A stretch of 64,000 nt of DNA, taken from positions 16,407,267-16,471,266 of the forward strand of contig OZ059898.1 in NCBI GenBank assembly GCA_964057225.1. The letters are read 5' to 3'. Source of the stretch: Auanema rhodensis (Eukaryota > Nematoda > Chromadorea > Rhabditida > Rhabditidae). The position numbers and the translations under genes were made by a program. Numbering within the stretch: position 1 is the stretch's first letter; every line of letters starts with the position of its first letter. Shown in pieces: positions 10,801-24,727 of this stretch. A model generated the notes under the pieces. That model had not been told where the DNA came from and ran no database searches. It saw nothing but the letters and a program-made list of their open reading frames with translations.

Positions 10801-13800
10801 GTTGAAGAAAGGTAGAATAACTCTTAGAGAAAGAACCAATACTCACTGTTAGTTAGAAAATCAAAGATAAGTAGATGGATATCACAATCTCAGCGTTTCC
10901 GATTTGATTTACATGTATCCAAACACACAACAATCTCAACAAAAATACTCAAAGTATGTGCAGTCTTAGTTGCTTCTCTTTATATTTAAAGGAGGCAACT
11001 ATGCTTGCTAATGAGAGTACTTTACGGGCTACCAGTTAAGGGCAACAAAATTTTCTTGTAAAAACTTACTTCTTTCTCCTTTATTTCTTTCTTCCCCTCT
11101 CTTGTTGAGTGTCTTTCTCTTTCTCACTCCGACATTTACGGTGATCGTGTGAACAAATGCCGGTTAGAGGATATCTGTTTGCCATGTCCCGTATTCCTAA
11201 TTAAGAAAGTGCGCGAGAATCTGATCTTGTCTGGTCAGCTGTATAGGGATCATGTTCTAATTCCAGTGATGGTGTGCTCCCTTTGTGCAAGTAAGAGTTA
11301 ACCTTTTCCCCTTTCTCTATCCTTTTCTTGTTTTATCTCACTCTCCGTTCTCCACGACTTCTCTCACTATTCTGCTCCTGTTTCTGCATTCATTCGCTCG
11401 CTCTCTGCTTCTACCCTTTCCTTCCGTTTCCTCTCTCCTATTCGGGAGGGAAACTGCCGCCCGCTCTGGTTGCTACCAGGCATCAGCCTAATCCTATCCA
11501 CAACTGTCTAACAACACGCGTTTTATGTTCATTCACATACATAAGAGCAAAGCCTTGAACAAGAGATGTAGATTGAAGTGAGAGAAGAGGAAAGGAACAA
11601 ACAGGGACACTGTTGGAGAGAGTTAGAGAAAAAATAAAAGAAGGAAAGCAGGAAGAAAGTGGAAATATGGAAGATGAAATATTTCGTTCTATAAGGCTTT
11701 TCAAATGGTAATACGAGGGATAGAAGAAAGCATATGAAAGAGGAAAAGACTACCTTACAATATAAGCGTAATATTACTAATATTATATATCAACATACAC
11801 ATCTTTTGTATAAATTTTGTTTCCAATACAAGCTTTTCAGCTTTCCCATTTTTCTGTTATAAAACAATCAGTTCGATCAGTAGAAAACGACCTATGTATA
11901 TACATATATGGTAAGGGAGAAAAGGCAATAGGGAGACAAAGAAAGAGAGAAAGATTGAGCTTTCTGATGTAAAATGAAACCACCACATAGCTCGAAAGCC
12001 AATCATCTCATCTCATAACTAGTCTTATGCATGAAAACATCTTTTGAGCATACAGCAGATTTTGACCATATCTGTTATGACTATGCAGCATGTTATTAAA
12101 ATGAAAAGAATTTTGTTGAATGAACTAGTGAGAGAAAGAGAGCAGCAGAACATTTTTTCCTAATCACCGCGATAGATACATTCGTTTGTAGCACAGCAGT
12201 TAATCTGTTTGTTTAATACCGTATCACCTTTCCAATAATGTTAATATCGATCTCTCTCCTTTTCTTCTCCTCTTTCTCTTTTTCTTTCTCAATCTCTTGG
12301 GTCTCTATTCAAATGATCTCTTTCTTCAATATTACAAATCTCTTTTAATTTCTTATATGGCGTAGTAGCAGAAGGCTATAACACCTGTTCATATATATTC
12401 CTTGAATTTGAAACAAGCTGGTCTGATACCATTGCCATTCTCGTAAATCTGCTTTGCATGGTTGTATGTATCTATGTAGTATAAAATACATTATATAACG
12501 AAATTCCATTGGTCATCAATCCGTCTTTTCGGTTTTCAAGTTGACAGTCGGAAACCGCTGTAGAGAATAGAAAAGCTGGCGGTGTACTGGAAATAGAGAG
12601 AAAAGAAGCCAGAGGCAAAAGCTCGATAATGTTGATGATGCCTGAATAAAAGAGAGATCAATCGACTTGGACAGACGGCCAGAGTCCTAGTAAGTAGGGG
12701 GTTGACTAGTCTGTATTCTCTATCTGTTTGTTTCTCTCCTTTCTCCTCGTTCTTCGACTATCTCTTGACGGAGAGCACATGACTAATTGGTCCCGACACA
12801 AGGGACCATCTGGCACGATCCTACTATGTCATATCTAGCTCCTCTGCTTTATATCGTGCCCGAACCAGTGGCTGAAACATATATACACAGAACTGACAAA
12901 AGCTATTGTCCGCAAGTGGAAATAAGTCAGTTAGTAATTTGAACAAGCCTGCTTTAAAGCACACACATCATGGATAATTAAGATACTCAAATCATGAAGG
13001 GATGAAGAAGCAAAAGGTGAATTATGAAATCAAGTAAAATCTATCCAGCATCTTAATCTGCGAATTTCTATTTGAATCAACTATATGGACTAACGTTGCT
13101 GTCTAAAAGCCTTTTCCGGTTGTTATATCTTTTCGTATATCTACTCTATATATTTTTTATCTCACGTTGTTTTGCAATCTCTCTCTCACTATTTCTTTTC
13201 ACTTTTTCATTTTTCTGGCATCCTGGTATTTTCAAAGTTCATTTATCTGCATATGTATGTATATGTTCAAGCTCGTAAATGGAAGATAGACTTCAGTTCA
13301 TCTATGCACATATAGCCTCAAGGCATGGTATGCGGAAATGGCATAATCGATAGAAAAGATGGCCCACTAGAACGATTGAAGCCGTCCTAGCCAGCAAGCA
13401 AGGCGTTGCCACTAATCACGATCTAGTCGATGTCTAATATGCCGATATTGATAATGTGAGAGAAAACAAGGATAAAGAGAAATCACAGTAAAAATCAGGG
13501 GCGGTATTTACTCAGTGGCCTAAGGGCAAAAGAGCTTTTGATGACAGCTTCTTTACTCTTTTTTAAAATAAAATCAGATAAGAGGGATATGAATATTGTG
13601 AAAATTACTACAAAGCTTGAAAAGTTCGTTCAATTATATATATTATTATTTATAAACATTCCATATAATGAGAAAAAAAGTATACAGGTTACCCTTAATG
13701 CAATATTTATGAAAAAAAAGCTGGGAAAGCTTCAAATTTTCAATCACTCTATTGATTTCTTTCATGATTTCAGTCGTTCGTCTGCGAAATATGTGGCAAG

Positions 13801-15095
13801 GCTTTCCGTTTCCGTTCCAATCTAGCAGAGCATCGTTCCGTACACACGGCTCTTAAGCCATATGTATGCAAGTTCTGTGGAAAAAGCAGTCGGTTAAAGG
13901 GTGAGTTACAGGGATTTTACACAATGCAACGATGAAAATTATAAATCTCAATAGAGCATTCAGTAGATAATGATTGATTTTAGGAAACTTAACAAAACAC
14001 ATATTGAAACATCATAAGAAGGAACAAAGTGACCAAATTGGGAAAGATGATATTATAGTTAAAAAGGTTCTTCAATTACCTCATTATCATAAATCTATAT
14101 CCATTTATAGGATAATCAAATACAGGAACCGATGGAATTCGAAAAACCGGTTATGAACCTTCAGGATATTCCTAGCTTATTACCAAAAGAAGAAGCAACT
14201 GATCAAGAAAGGTGATTGTTTATATTTTTTTAAAAAATGACATTCGATCTCTTAAGATCAATTCTATTTTCACTTGGACTCGATTATAACAACTCATTGG
14301 ATCTGCGAGACAGCCCTGAAGCTAGCGCAAGTCCAGAAAATGGTAAGAATATTTCTAATTTCTCATTTGAATTTGCGAATATTTTCCCATCATGCTATAT
14401 AACCATTTTCTGATAGTATTTGAAAGATAACAAGAGCTTTAAATGCTCAAACTAATTGGTCTACTCAAACTCAAAGAGCATTGATTTCGAGTATCATCTA
14501 ATCTGAACATCACATCTTTTAATTCTTCGTCAAGTCTCACATATCAGAACGATCTTTACCCCAACGGTTTCCATCTGTTTACTACTCTCTTTCTTCTCTT
14601 TCAAAGCCTTGTCCTTCTTGCGTCCCTCGGCTCCTCAGCTGTCTTTCATAGGCTTCAGATTCTTTCCCAACGAAAAGCTAATAAAGTCTCAAAAATTGGA
14701 AAAGTCAAAGTGAATACGAAGGGAAAGTGTGGCAATAAAGCTTAGTATGATAATACCGACACATTTATCCAGGAAAGAGGTTTATGTGTCTTTTGAACAG
14801 ATCATCATCAAGTTTTTTCTTTTATCTTTTAAAACTTCTTGTTCTCTTTTTCAAAAATGTGAATTATGTTTTTATTAACTATGCCTCGCTTATCTTGTTT
14901 AATTCTAACAACTAACTAGCAATTTCATCAAAATTATATGAGAATGATCAAGCTCGAACTACCAATTTCAAATTTCAAATTAGCTAGAGATCAAATTTAT
15001 GATTCCTATTGGAAGAACGATCTATTTCGAGATCGTTAGCAAATTAAAATGAATAATATTCTATTCTTTTCAACAATTAGAATATAGTAGAGGTA

Positions 15096-15159
<64 letters not shown>

Positions 15160-18100
15160 CATATATACTGCTTTTAACATATTCTGCCATTGACTATTAT
15201 CCTTGTTATCCAAAATATGACAACATATTCAATCGACCTCTTTAGATCAATCTCTTTTTTTAATTCTCTTTTACCTGTAAGCAAATAATGCTCTCTTTTT
15301 CTTTACGGAACCAAATGACAGACAAATGTAGAAATGGCAAGGAGGTGGCCCCTCGGTCACATCGATTGCCGATTCACACACTGTGTATACAAGGTCTCGT
15401 AGCACACACACGGAGACCCTTTTCTTGCACACTCATGCCCTAAAGCGATAGAAGGGGTTGACCAAAGCTGTATGATGAAAATATTGTTAGAAATATAATA
15501 AAAAATGAACAAAACTATTCATCGCTGTTCAAATTGAAATTACGTCATATCATTCACTTATTTTACGTGAAAATATGAAACAGATAAACTGTCTTTGTGA
15601 AAACAGCACAATACGATGTTATTATTCAGTTTTGTTCAAAATTCTCTAATCACTAGCCACACTTTTCTGTTCTCCTCTTGTCTTCTTTTCTTCTAAGCTT
15701 TCCATAAACTGCCATCAGTGAAGACAAGAAGGGCTCTAAAGCGTAATCATTCGGAGAGACTGGCTGGCCGAGTACTGAAAAAGCTGCCCTGGGGCTATTG
15801 CGAACAGCCGTCGGTTGCCTACTCTTCAACAAGCTTATGCTCACAGCTCTACGGACGGAGACTAAAAATCTTCAAACATCCGGAGCAACTAGATTAAGCA
15901 AGTAACAGGGGATTGAAGAATCTCCGTTGCAATACATTCATCGGAGCATTTCCTTTAACTAAACTATAATTACCACTTCTCATAAGCAAACTGTTTTGAA
16001 CATGAAAGCTGACAGCATAATAGTGCAGTATGTTCAAAATGCTATGACCTTTTCTGCACATATTCGCACAGGCAGGTACATGAAAAACTAAAATTAAATA
16101 TAAGAGAGGGGGGGAATGAAAAGGGGGGATATTCGTCAAAGTATTTCGTTGAGCAAGCCATTAACTGAATCCTATTCGTTACATCACCCATCTCTCATTT
16201 ATACATCTAATCCTCTTCCTACTTGTTTGTATGTTTTCCTGTCACTCAGTCATGGGCTGGTACAGCTGAAAGTAGAGAGCAGGAGCCGCTTAGTTTCCCT
16301 AATTAGGCTACTTCCCGATTCCGTATGCGCCAATGAAGTACGATTATTTCTATTAATGGCCTTGTATGAACGTCATGTAACCATGTAGTATATGTCTGTG
16401 TATGCTCTTCTGGTCATGCTCTAATTACACGACGCTTTTCGGTTCAAGTTGCCTTTCATCATAATATTCACACAAACGGTTAGAAGAGCAAGGGATAAGC
16501 CAAAAAGTAGAAATACAATGTAAAAAGTCGTAAGGGTTTTAAAATTATTTCCAAAAATTTGTTATTCGTTTATAAGTATTTTAATATTCCACAAACTTCT
16601 TTGAAAATATGTATTTTTAAAAAAATAAAAACAAAACTATGTTCAAAAACTCTTCTCATGACAAAGTTCAACACGTGGTAGTTAGTGTTTCTGTTCGTTC
16701 AGCAACTGACGCTATTCCAAACTAAAGTTTAGAAAAATTTAACTTAACTAATACGAAGCTCATACAACAGCTATACGAAATTGTTTTGAAATATGAATTG
16801 AAAACAGAAACATAACTTTTTATCTTTCAGAATCTCCTAGTACCTATAAGAACGATTATGGTGAGGGTGATCAGTACGGTAGTCCAATGGTATGTTTGTT
16901 TTATTTTCTGTTACTGTAGAATACAATTCTTCGCCCAATACTGTATGTAAACATACATACGCCCACATTCTTTCTCCATTAAAACTAAATTCATTTTTCT
17001 TATTTTTTATTTTATGCTTATACATTTTAAGCTCAAAGTTGGAGGTGAGACATCCCTGGCTGCCCTGATCGCTTCTGTAAATTCTCCACCATCTGCATCA
17101 TCAGCATCCAGCTTAGCTGGAGCAAATGTATCTACGGCTTCTTCTAACAGTACCGGAAACACAACGTTAAATAGTGCGAATCGATTAAATCGACTGGCAA
17201 ACAGTCTAGCTTCATCAAAGTCCAAATGTGAAATTTGCGGAAAGCATTTCCGAAAACGTAAGTTCGTTTTATTTTTAATCTGAAGTTTATCTGATAGATG
17301 AAGTACATTTAATAAGAATAGTATAAGAAAACGATTTATTAAATTGAATTTGAATGAACACAGTTCAAAGTGTTTTGGTTCAACACAGCTTCGATATATG
17401 CTCACTATCGTGTTTATTTCCTGTGTATCATCTACAGTAGATCGAATTTCACCTTGTGCTTCTGAAAAGGGGAGAATGTGAGCTTGCACTATTCTAGGTT
17501 GGATAAGTTTTTTTTCATCCGTCAGTATGCCTGTCTGCTTCTGCTGTCTACTCTTCCACTAGTCACCTCCTCTTTTTGGCTTAATATTTGAGCTGGTTCC
17601 ATCTGCCTATTTGGTCCGGAGCACAGGCAAAGTGACGGAAAAGAAAATGAGACAATCGTAGAAAAGGAGACAACAGAGAAAAGTGTACACGTCTAGCTAA
17701 GATTGATTCAGACGAGGGGACCGAAACCTTTTTCAAATTGTAGTGCCTGTAAAAGATCATTACTGCTCAGCTGACTCTCGCTTTTTTCATACTATCTATT
17801 CTTCTTTTCTCTATTCTCCCTCTATCTTCTACTTTCTCTTCCTATCTCTCTTTTCCTAGTTTGCCTGTTAGGAAGCTTAGAAGCACTAAGTCTCGCGTCA
17901 CAAGCAATTAGCAATGCAGTCGTGAATGGACGGATAGAAATGACAGCGACGATGTAAGAAGGAGTCTACGTCGACGACCAACAGATGTCGACCGACGACG
18001 ACCAACTTTATCTGGTCTCGTTTAGTATTTTCACCAAATATTGAAGTAGTCTCCAGCTACTTATTCACATTTGATCTGTTAGGCTTGGCTAAGCTTAGTC

Positions 18101-21100
18101 GATAGCTCACCAACACCTGAAATGTTCATAGATACATACATCGTGTATGGCTGTGAAAGCTTCCGGTTGAAGTTGAGCGATGTCACGCCAAAAGATGGTT
18201 TTGCGTGTTGAGCCTGACTCAATCATCTTTTATTTACTTTCAGTAAGAGAAAGTTCTAAGAATACTATATCGTCGGATATGAATGCGATTCTTAGTTAAA
18301 CTATTCACATAATTAGTCATGCAAAATTATAATGATATATAGGGAAGTATAGCTGGAGAAATGAAGCACTTTTGTCATTATCAATCTATCCAAATGAAAA
18401 GATTTCTTGTTTTTCAACAAGATCACTATAATTCCTTGTAGGTTGTCAAGAAATTGTCGTTCACTTACATTTGAAACAGCTTTTAAGTTTCCTAACGTTA
18501 ATTTGTGAAAGAGTTTTGTCATCTGACCGTCAATCTATTCCTCTACTATACTAACTATAGAGCGAAACAAAGTGAGAGGAGAGGAGGGGTTGAGAGAGCA
18601 TATTCGCCTTATGCTCCTACTCTGCCTGTCTATGTGCCTGTCAATAGTCTGCAGCACGCCTCAGGGGTTCCACCCCATGGTTACACAGCTTACTCCCTCC
18701 TCTTTCTTTCTAACCATCGAGCAGAAAGAGAACAGGGACTAGAATACGAGAGAGATGAGAGTGAACAGCATCATCATAGGAAAAAAGAAAAGAAAAGAAA
18801 GGAAAGGAAAAGCATGAAGGCTGTTCATCTTGCCTCACTTGTTTGGAACAAGAACCCTTTGCCCGCATGACATGGTATAGACTGAGAGGGATTTATTTTC
18901 TTCCAACTGTGTTTCTGCTGTGCTTCGGTGGGACGTGAATAATGCCAAGTGAAGACTGATAAGCTCTTGTTAGATTGACAATAACTTATAGATTTGTATT
19001 TTCCAACATATATAGCTAGATAAAATCCATAAAAACTGAATATGCAGTGTTGAAAGCGAGTATCTAGATCTTGGCTAATTATTAATATATTCAAGCGATA
19101 AATGGACTTGAACGCGAATACTTATCTCTTGGATGTCCTATATTCAACCTCTAACCTTCAAAATTGCTAAGCTGCAGATATTAAAAGAAGGGAAAATAAG
19201 AAAATTTCATTATATTTATATATAAATCAATATTAATTCCTCAATCTTTGACACTTATTACGAAATTAATTAAACGAAGAAACGTCTGGTCGTATCCACT
19301 TATATCCGTAAGATCCTTTAGTGTGCGGTCCAGTAATGTTATTCATAATTGGCTCAAAGCCTCTATGTTCACTCTATGTGATCATTCAATGAACACAAAA
19401 TCTCTTGATTCTTCATTTCCGAAAGCTATTCTTGAAGATAGCTCCATTAATCGTATGCCATACTTATGTGTCTCATACGTTCAGCACGCACACATACAAA
19501 GCCTCTTGAGCTTTAAAGTCCTTAACCGGCCCGCTCATATCCTCCTTCATACTGTATAACGAAGATCATGGCTTTGTCATTACATTTTTTCTTCTTTTTT
19601 CTTTCGTTGAATCTTGGTCGATACTTTTTGTTTTATATCTGAAACAAGGTCTCGAAAAATCAAAAGAAAAAACATAATCCAATATCGAACTTCGGCCAAT
19701 AACATGTCATATGGGCATGTACAGAGAATAAAGCGAGAGAAACATAGTATTAAGAACGGAGTGTGAGGGAAGCAGAAAAGGAGAAATGACGAGGAAAGCT
19801 ATGACTATGCAGACTAATCGATCTCTCGTTGCCATAAACGTCCTGTCGATTCCTACAACTAAGCTCTGCTATTTGACTCTGATTTCACTTCATGTGAATA
19901 GTCTTCCGATTTGAAAACTCAAGCACTACCAGGAGAAACAGAGAACGAAGCATAGTTCAACTGTTATAACCGGACAAGGGGCGGAATAATATTTGCAAAC
20001 TGACAGTTTTGAATCGGAGTGCAGTCAGGAGGAAAATGAAGAGTAGCTGATTTTAGAATCTATTCAAACACCTTGAATAGAATTCGAGCATCGTCTCCTT
20101 TTTGTTTTGGGGGACTGCCAGCAGAATACGCAAATGTCCTTTATGAACTGTAATTATAAGAAATTGAAAATTAGGAAAATTATTAATAGAGCAGTTAAGC
20201 TACTTTTTGGAAATTATCTGAAATTTAAACAAAAACAGGTTGTAAAATTAATTAAAGAGGAAATGATGAAAAAAGAGAAATTCATTCTGACACCTGAATC
20301 TCTTGATTTCGGCTTTTATCCCCTCCGGTCCTCAATGTGAGAGAAACGATATCCCTGTTCTTTTTTTTATGGAAGCAGTTTGACAATGCTCTTCCGAAGT
20401 ATAAACCTGGGAATAGTTCCATTCAGGGGAACTCAATATGGTTTGAAACTATGCATGCAATTTAATCTATCGAACCATGTCTGGAGAAGAGGAAGCCCGG
20501 CTTTAGAAGTGAAAGTGTGTGCTAGAGAGCAGGACAGCCTGTGAGAGCACAGGGTATGGAAAGCAGAGAATGCTTCCATGCAGAGAGAGGTAGAGATAAA
20601 AACGAAAGCTTGTGCACACATCATAGAGGTTCTACTATCCGCAACTCCCCAACATCACTAGACTAGGTACACAATTTCCTTTCTACTCCCATTTTCTTAC
20701 TGGTCTGGAAAAGGGGAAAGACAAAATAGCAGAACAACGAGGTGAACGATTGCCAGAACAGAAATATATGATCATACAAGTCTCGAAGATAAAAACGTTT
20801 TGTAAAGCTGTTCATTCATACGGACATGCTTCCTTTCTCTTCTATTTCTCATCTTCCTGCATTTCAACGATGGATTCTCTCGTCTTCATTCGGTCTCCCT
20901 CTTATGCTTCTCAAGCCTCATCTGATTGAAGGCCAATCATTTCGTGCGCCAAATGAAATTCGCTCTTCAATGCCGGAGGTGAATGGACTCTTTGAGAATT
21001 ACATTGAGCGACGAACTTAATCGAGCAAAGGGGATGTGTTTATCTGCATTTCTTCAATTCTTCCTGCTTTGTCATACTTCAAATTTCAACTTAGAAGAAG

Positions 21101-23690
21101 CATCTCAATCACTGGATTGAATTGGGCAGAGAGTACTTCAGTGTTAATTACAAAGATTTGATACTTTTCATCTGATTAAGCTACTATCTGATTTACATTA
21201 AACCAGAAAACACAAAACGTTCAGTCACTCAGCCCGCTGTCACCAAAATCCTATAAGCTTTTCACTACAAAACTAAGTTCATTTATCACAATTTAAATAT
21301 AAATTTCCCTTGAAATTTCTGTCATTACCGATTTCGTAATGAGATGGTTCTCGGAATCTATTCATAAACTACCAAAGCATAGTCGCATCACTTAGCAGAA
21401 AATGATAGATTAGTGTCCCGTATACAATTAACATCCATTTATGTATATTCAATGGAACGATCATAATTAGCAAGCTGGACTTCTCCGAGCTTGACCCAAA
21501 CTGGGTAAGAAGAGAAATGAGAAGAGAGGTAGAGAATTAGGAGTAGAGAAACTAAAAAGAAAAAAATATATATATCCTTATGTGTGTATATATCTCTGCG
21601 TCCTCCCCTCTTTGTTCATGTACGTTATCTTCTTTCTCTCGTTCTCTTGGTAAATGCATTTTCCCTCTTTTAGTTTGGGGACAGTCATATAATCCAATTT
21701 ACATATATGGTATACATAGAGCAATAACGTTGATTGTGCATTTCAAGCCGTGACTATTATTGTCTGCGACAGTTGTAATCAATCTTCTCATGGACTATTC
21801 TTCTTCGTTATGAGCAAGCATAATCAATCTGGAAATCCTATCAATTCGCTTTTCTTCCCATTTTCCTTGTATTTCGCCGAAGGGTTCTGAGGTTTTAACT
21901 GGCCAAATCAGTGCATTGCACTACGCATAAAGCTTAAATGAAGTCTAATCTGGTTCATATATGAGGTAGTAGCAGGAGAAGGAGCATATGAAGACGAGAA
22001 GTACAGCGATGATCGAAAAACAGACGCATGTACTCTACTCAGATTAAACGAATAGAATCGATGTTGCTTGACAATTCGCGTTCCCTCTTGTTTCCATCTT
22101 TCTCTACCCTGCATCTCAGTTTTCTGACCAAACGCTCATGGCCAAATACGCTAGAAAACTTACAATTCATAAAATTAAACTCAAAGTGTCAATTTTCTAA
22201 ACATCTAATTGTTTTTAAACTATCTGTAATATATTTTTCAAACCTTCAACATGTTATATAGAACAAACAAATAAAGGAAGAACTGTTGTTGAAGATATTT
22301 TTAAAATATTTTGCATATTATATTACATAAAATTAGAAAATATATAAATAGATAGATAGATAGATAGATGTATATATCTATCTTAAAATGGTACGAGCGT
22401 TATTAATTTTACCAAGTTGTCTCGGTTGAATGATTTGTCCATGAAAACCCTTTTCTCATTTTAATAAAACTGTCAGCAACATTAATTAATTTCTGGATGG
22501 AAGACCAAGTCACTTTACAAACTTCAGAGGCGTCAAGTGAAGTCTAGAACACAATGAATCTGTCTTTTTGATGTGTATTTATTCATGATCCTTCTTTGAT
22601 GATTGGCATTAAATTAGTCAGAATTATCGTATATGCTTCTCTCTCATATCCTCTTTCATATTCAACTAACCCATACATGCATACATGTATTCACCTCAAC
22701 AACCACTCTCTGCCACCTACGCATATACCTTTACAAATTATCAAAAAAATTAATTTCTGATCTATAAAAAAATTTGAATAAAAACATACAACACATATAA
22801 ACCTTCAAATATTAAAATGATAAAGAGTATTTGTTTAAATATTGAAATGAAGAGAGGGAAACTAAACGCGATGTTTTCAAATGAAGGTAAATACATATCA
22901 TGTGAGATGTTAGATTGAAGAGAAGAAAAGGTTTTACTGACAATGCTTGGTATGAGATAGACCAGATGTCACTTGTAATAAGTGATTGCAGTTTAATTGA
23001 CTTTAAACATCAACGGTAAAGCCGTATTATTCCAAACAACTTGTGCAAAAGACTTTAAGTATATATGAGGGATTAGAAAGATATTCATAAAGAAATAAGA
23101 AAATGAACTTAGAAATAAAAGTTCTTTATAGCTTTATCAATTACTAAATATTTTTAGGCGAACAAATGACTATGCACATGACTATCAACCATGGCCACCC
23201 TCCACCTGAATCTACAACATCTTCAGATGGTGGAAAAACTAGTGAAACAGAACATATGGATGAATCAAATTGGGCTCAGTCAGAGTTAACAGCTATAAGA
23301 AATTCTCTGACCGAAATAAAATCATTTAATTCATCAGCAAATAAACTCGAACAAGTAAGTTCTTTTTTCAATTTCGATGGCATTCTATTTAGAAATCATT
23401 AGAAGTTTTTTTATTTACAAAATTTATAGCTAATTGTGGCACTTGATGGACGTGTTGGCCGATTAGAAAAGCAAGTGGAAATGGCTCTGAACTCTATATA
23501 TACTCTCGTTCAACTTCAAACGGGTATGAATAGTAGTGTAACCAGGTAAGCTTAATTACTAAATATTTGTATACTACATAGGAACTTATTTAAATGAAAT
23601 TTTGTTTTTAGATTCAGGGAAGATGCTTGTGAACAGTTAAAAAGCATGCGAACACTACTTCAGGAATCTGCCGAAACTGCTAACTCATGA
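7833..23690 (+). CDS. C2H2 zinc-finger transcription factor, four fingers and C-terminal coiled coil
   Basis: Ten exons join in phase: 7833-7955, 13774-13900, 13984-14066, 14111-14211, 14257-14342, 16831-16889, 17032-17257, 23158-23354, 23430-23545 and 23612-23690. Together they encode 398 residues. An in-frame TAA lies 9 nt before the ATG. Finger 1 is CNQC...HQQMFH (about residues 14-34). Fingers 2 and 3 are in tandem (CEIC...HRSVH and [17 protein letters not shown], residues 45-92), with a TALKPY linker. Finger 4 (CEIC...HMTINH) lies about 130 residues later and is split by a 5.9-kb intron. Between them is a Ser/Ala/Asn-rich stretch. The C-terminus ([20 protein letters not shown]) looks like a short coiled coil, possibly for dimerisation. 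It is probably a nuclear DNA-binding regulator. Finger 3 has Ser where the usual hydrophobic residue sits. I could not assign an orthologue. Large introns and GC-rich upstream DNA suggest complex developmental regulation. Confidence 0.85.
7956..13773 (+). other. Intron 1 of the zinc-finger gene (5.8 kb)
   Basis: No coding exon found in either strand. It contains polypyrimidine and GA-rich stretches and several less AT-rich blocks, notably about 8440-8530, 9960-10090 and 10500-10640, that may be regulatory. An X-box-like palindrome is at 10025-10038. Confidence 0.6.
10025..10038. promoter_or_regulatory. X-box-like (RFX) palindromic site in intron 1
   Basis: The 14-mer GTTACCACGGTGAC has two inverted RFX half sites (GTTACC and GGTGAC) spaced by two bases. 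Read on the minus strand it is GTCACCGTGGTAAC, which fits the nematode DAF-19/RFX X-box consensus except for one central base. Function is inferred from the motif only. Confidence 0.35.
14343..16830 (+). other. Intron 5 of the zinc-finger gene (2.5 kb) with a TA microsatellite
   Basis: No exon supported. It holds a (TA)n tract at 15101-15158 and pyrimidine-rich segments. The ORFs at 15653-16388 have no splice or composition support. Confidence 0.6.
15101..15158. repeat. (TA)n microsatellite
   Basis: About 29 uninterrupted TA dinucleotides. Confidence 0.95.
17258..23157 (+). other. Intron 7 of the zinc-finger gene (5.9 kb), splitting finger 4
   Basis: No nested gene was found. Visible items are a short near-duplication of CGACGACCAAC at about 17974-18004, an A/G-rich tract near 18780-18810, and a GATA microsatellite at 22348-22369. 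ORFs of 60-120 codons here lack coding character. Confidence 0.6.
22348..22369. repeat. (GATA)n microsatellite
   Basis: Five to six GATA units followed by an inverted TATCTATC run a few bases later. Confidence 0.85.
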
Positions 23691-24727
23691 TATCTTCCAA
23701 GCAATTAATCAACCTTTCTTCTTAATCAAAATGCCTCAAATTCATAATCATTTGCCATTCCTATGAATGAATACATCAGATGGCTTCTGATCCTCTTTCT
23801 CCTTATCTCTCCCCCTCTCTCTTTCCTTATTATCTTTTCTTGTTCAAACTCTTTCCTATCTCTATATTTATCTATCCTATCTATCTCTCCCTGTATCTCT
23901 CATATTTTGAACATATTATCTTTTACTCACGTAGGTGTATACGAAAAAATCTGAAATATATTTACCTATGTGAAATGAAATCAAACTTAAAACAGTTCGC
24001 ATATTACGGAGTTATAACTATTGTGTTAAATATGTGACTTAAGAAAACCAAGTTCAATCATTAGAAGTGATTATAGATGACATTCAACCCAATACTTTGT
24101 AAATTCGATTTTCATATTCATTGCCTGTCCAATAAGAAATCATTATTTATTATTAATATTATTATTATTATTGTATACAAACTCGTTGTTTCAAATATTA
24201 TGTTTCAAGTCTACAAAGAATCTAGTCCACCATGGACATGTGAAAATTTCATGTCCTTCTATTGTTTTATTATTATTTTTTATTTCTTTCACTGTTCTCA
24301 TGACATACTAGGCAAATTTACAACATTTAATCTTGTTTTCGTTTATTTTTTTAACCAAATCTTCTGCACTTTTTCATGAACACGTCACCTATAGGCAACA
24401 TCTTTGTTCTTGCCATTGTGGTACTAAGTAATCAAGTCAAGTCAATTTGAAATCTCATGCCTTGCCTATAAAACGTATGATCTCTAGTCAAACTACTCCC
24501 TGGTTTAAAATTTATTAACAAGTGTGTGTGAACTTCTATATTACATATAATAAAACAATTTATTCGTAATTTTATTAACCTGAGACCTAATAATGAGACT
24601 AGCATTTCAACACATAATTTAATCGGCAAAATAAATACAAAAATCTTCAAAAACCACGATAAAAAACAAAAAAGAATTAAAGCTTATAGCATTGTGTTTA
24701 TATTATACTGAAATAATTATGCACATT
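23691..24727. other. 3' intergenic region between convergent genes
   Basis: Pyrimidine-rich and AT-rich DNA between the zinc-finger stop and the LHPP stop. It probably contains both 3' UTRs. The ORFs at 23763-24379 are low-complexity and not supported. Confidence 0.6.
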
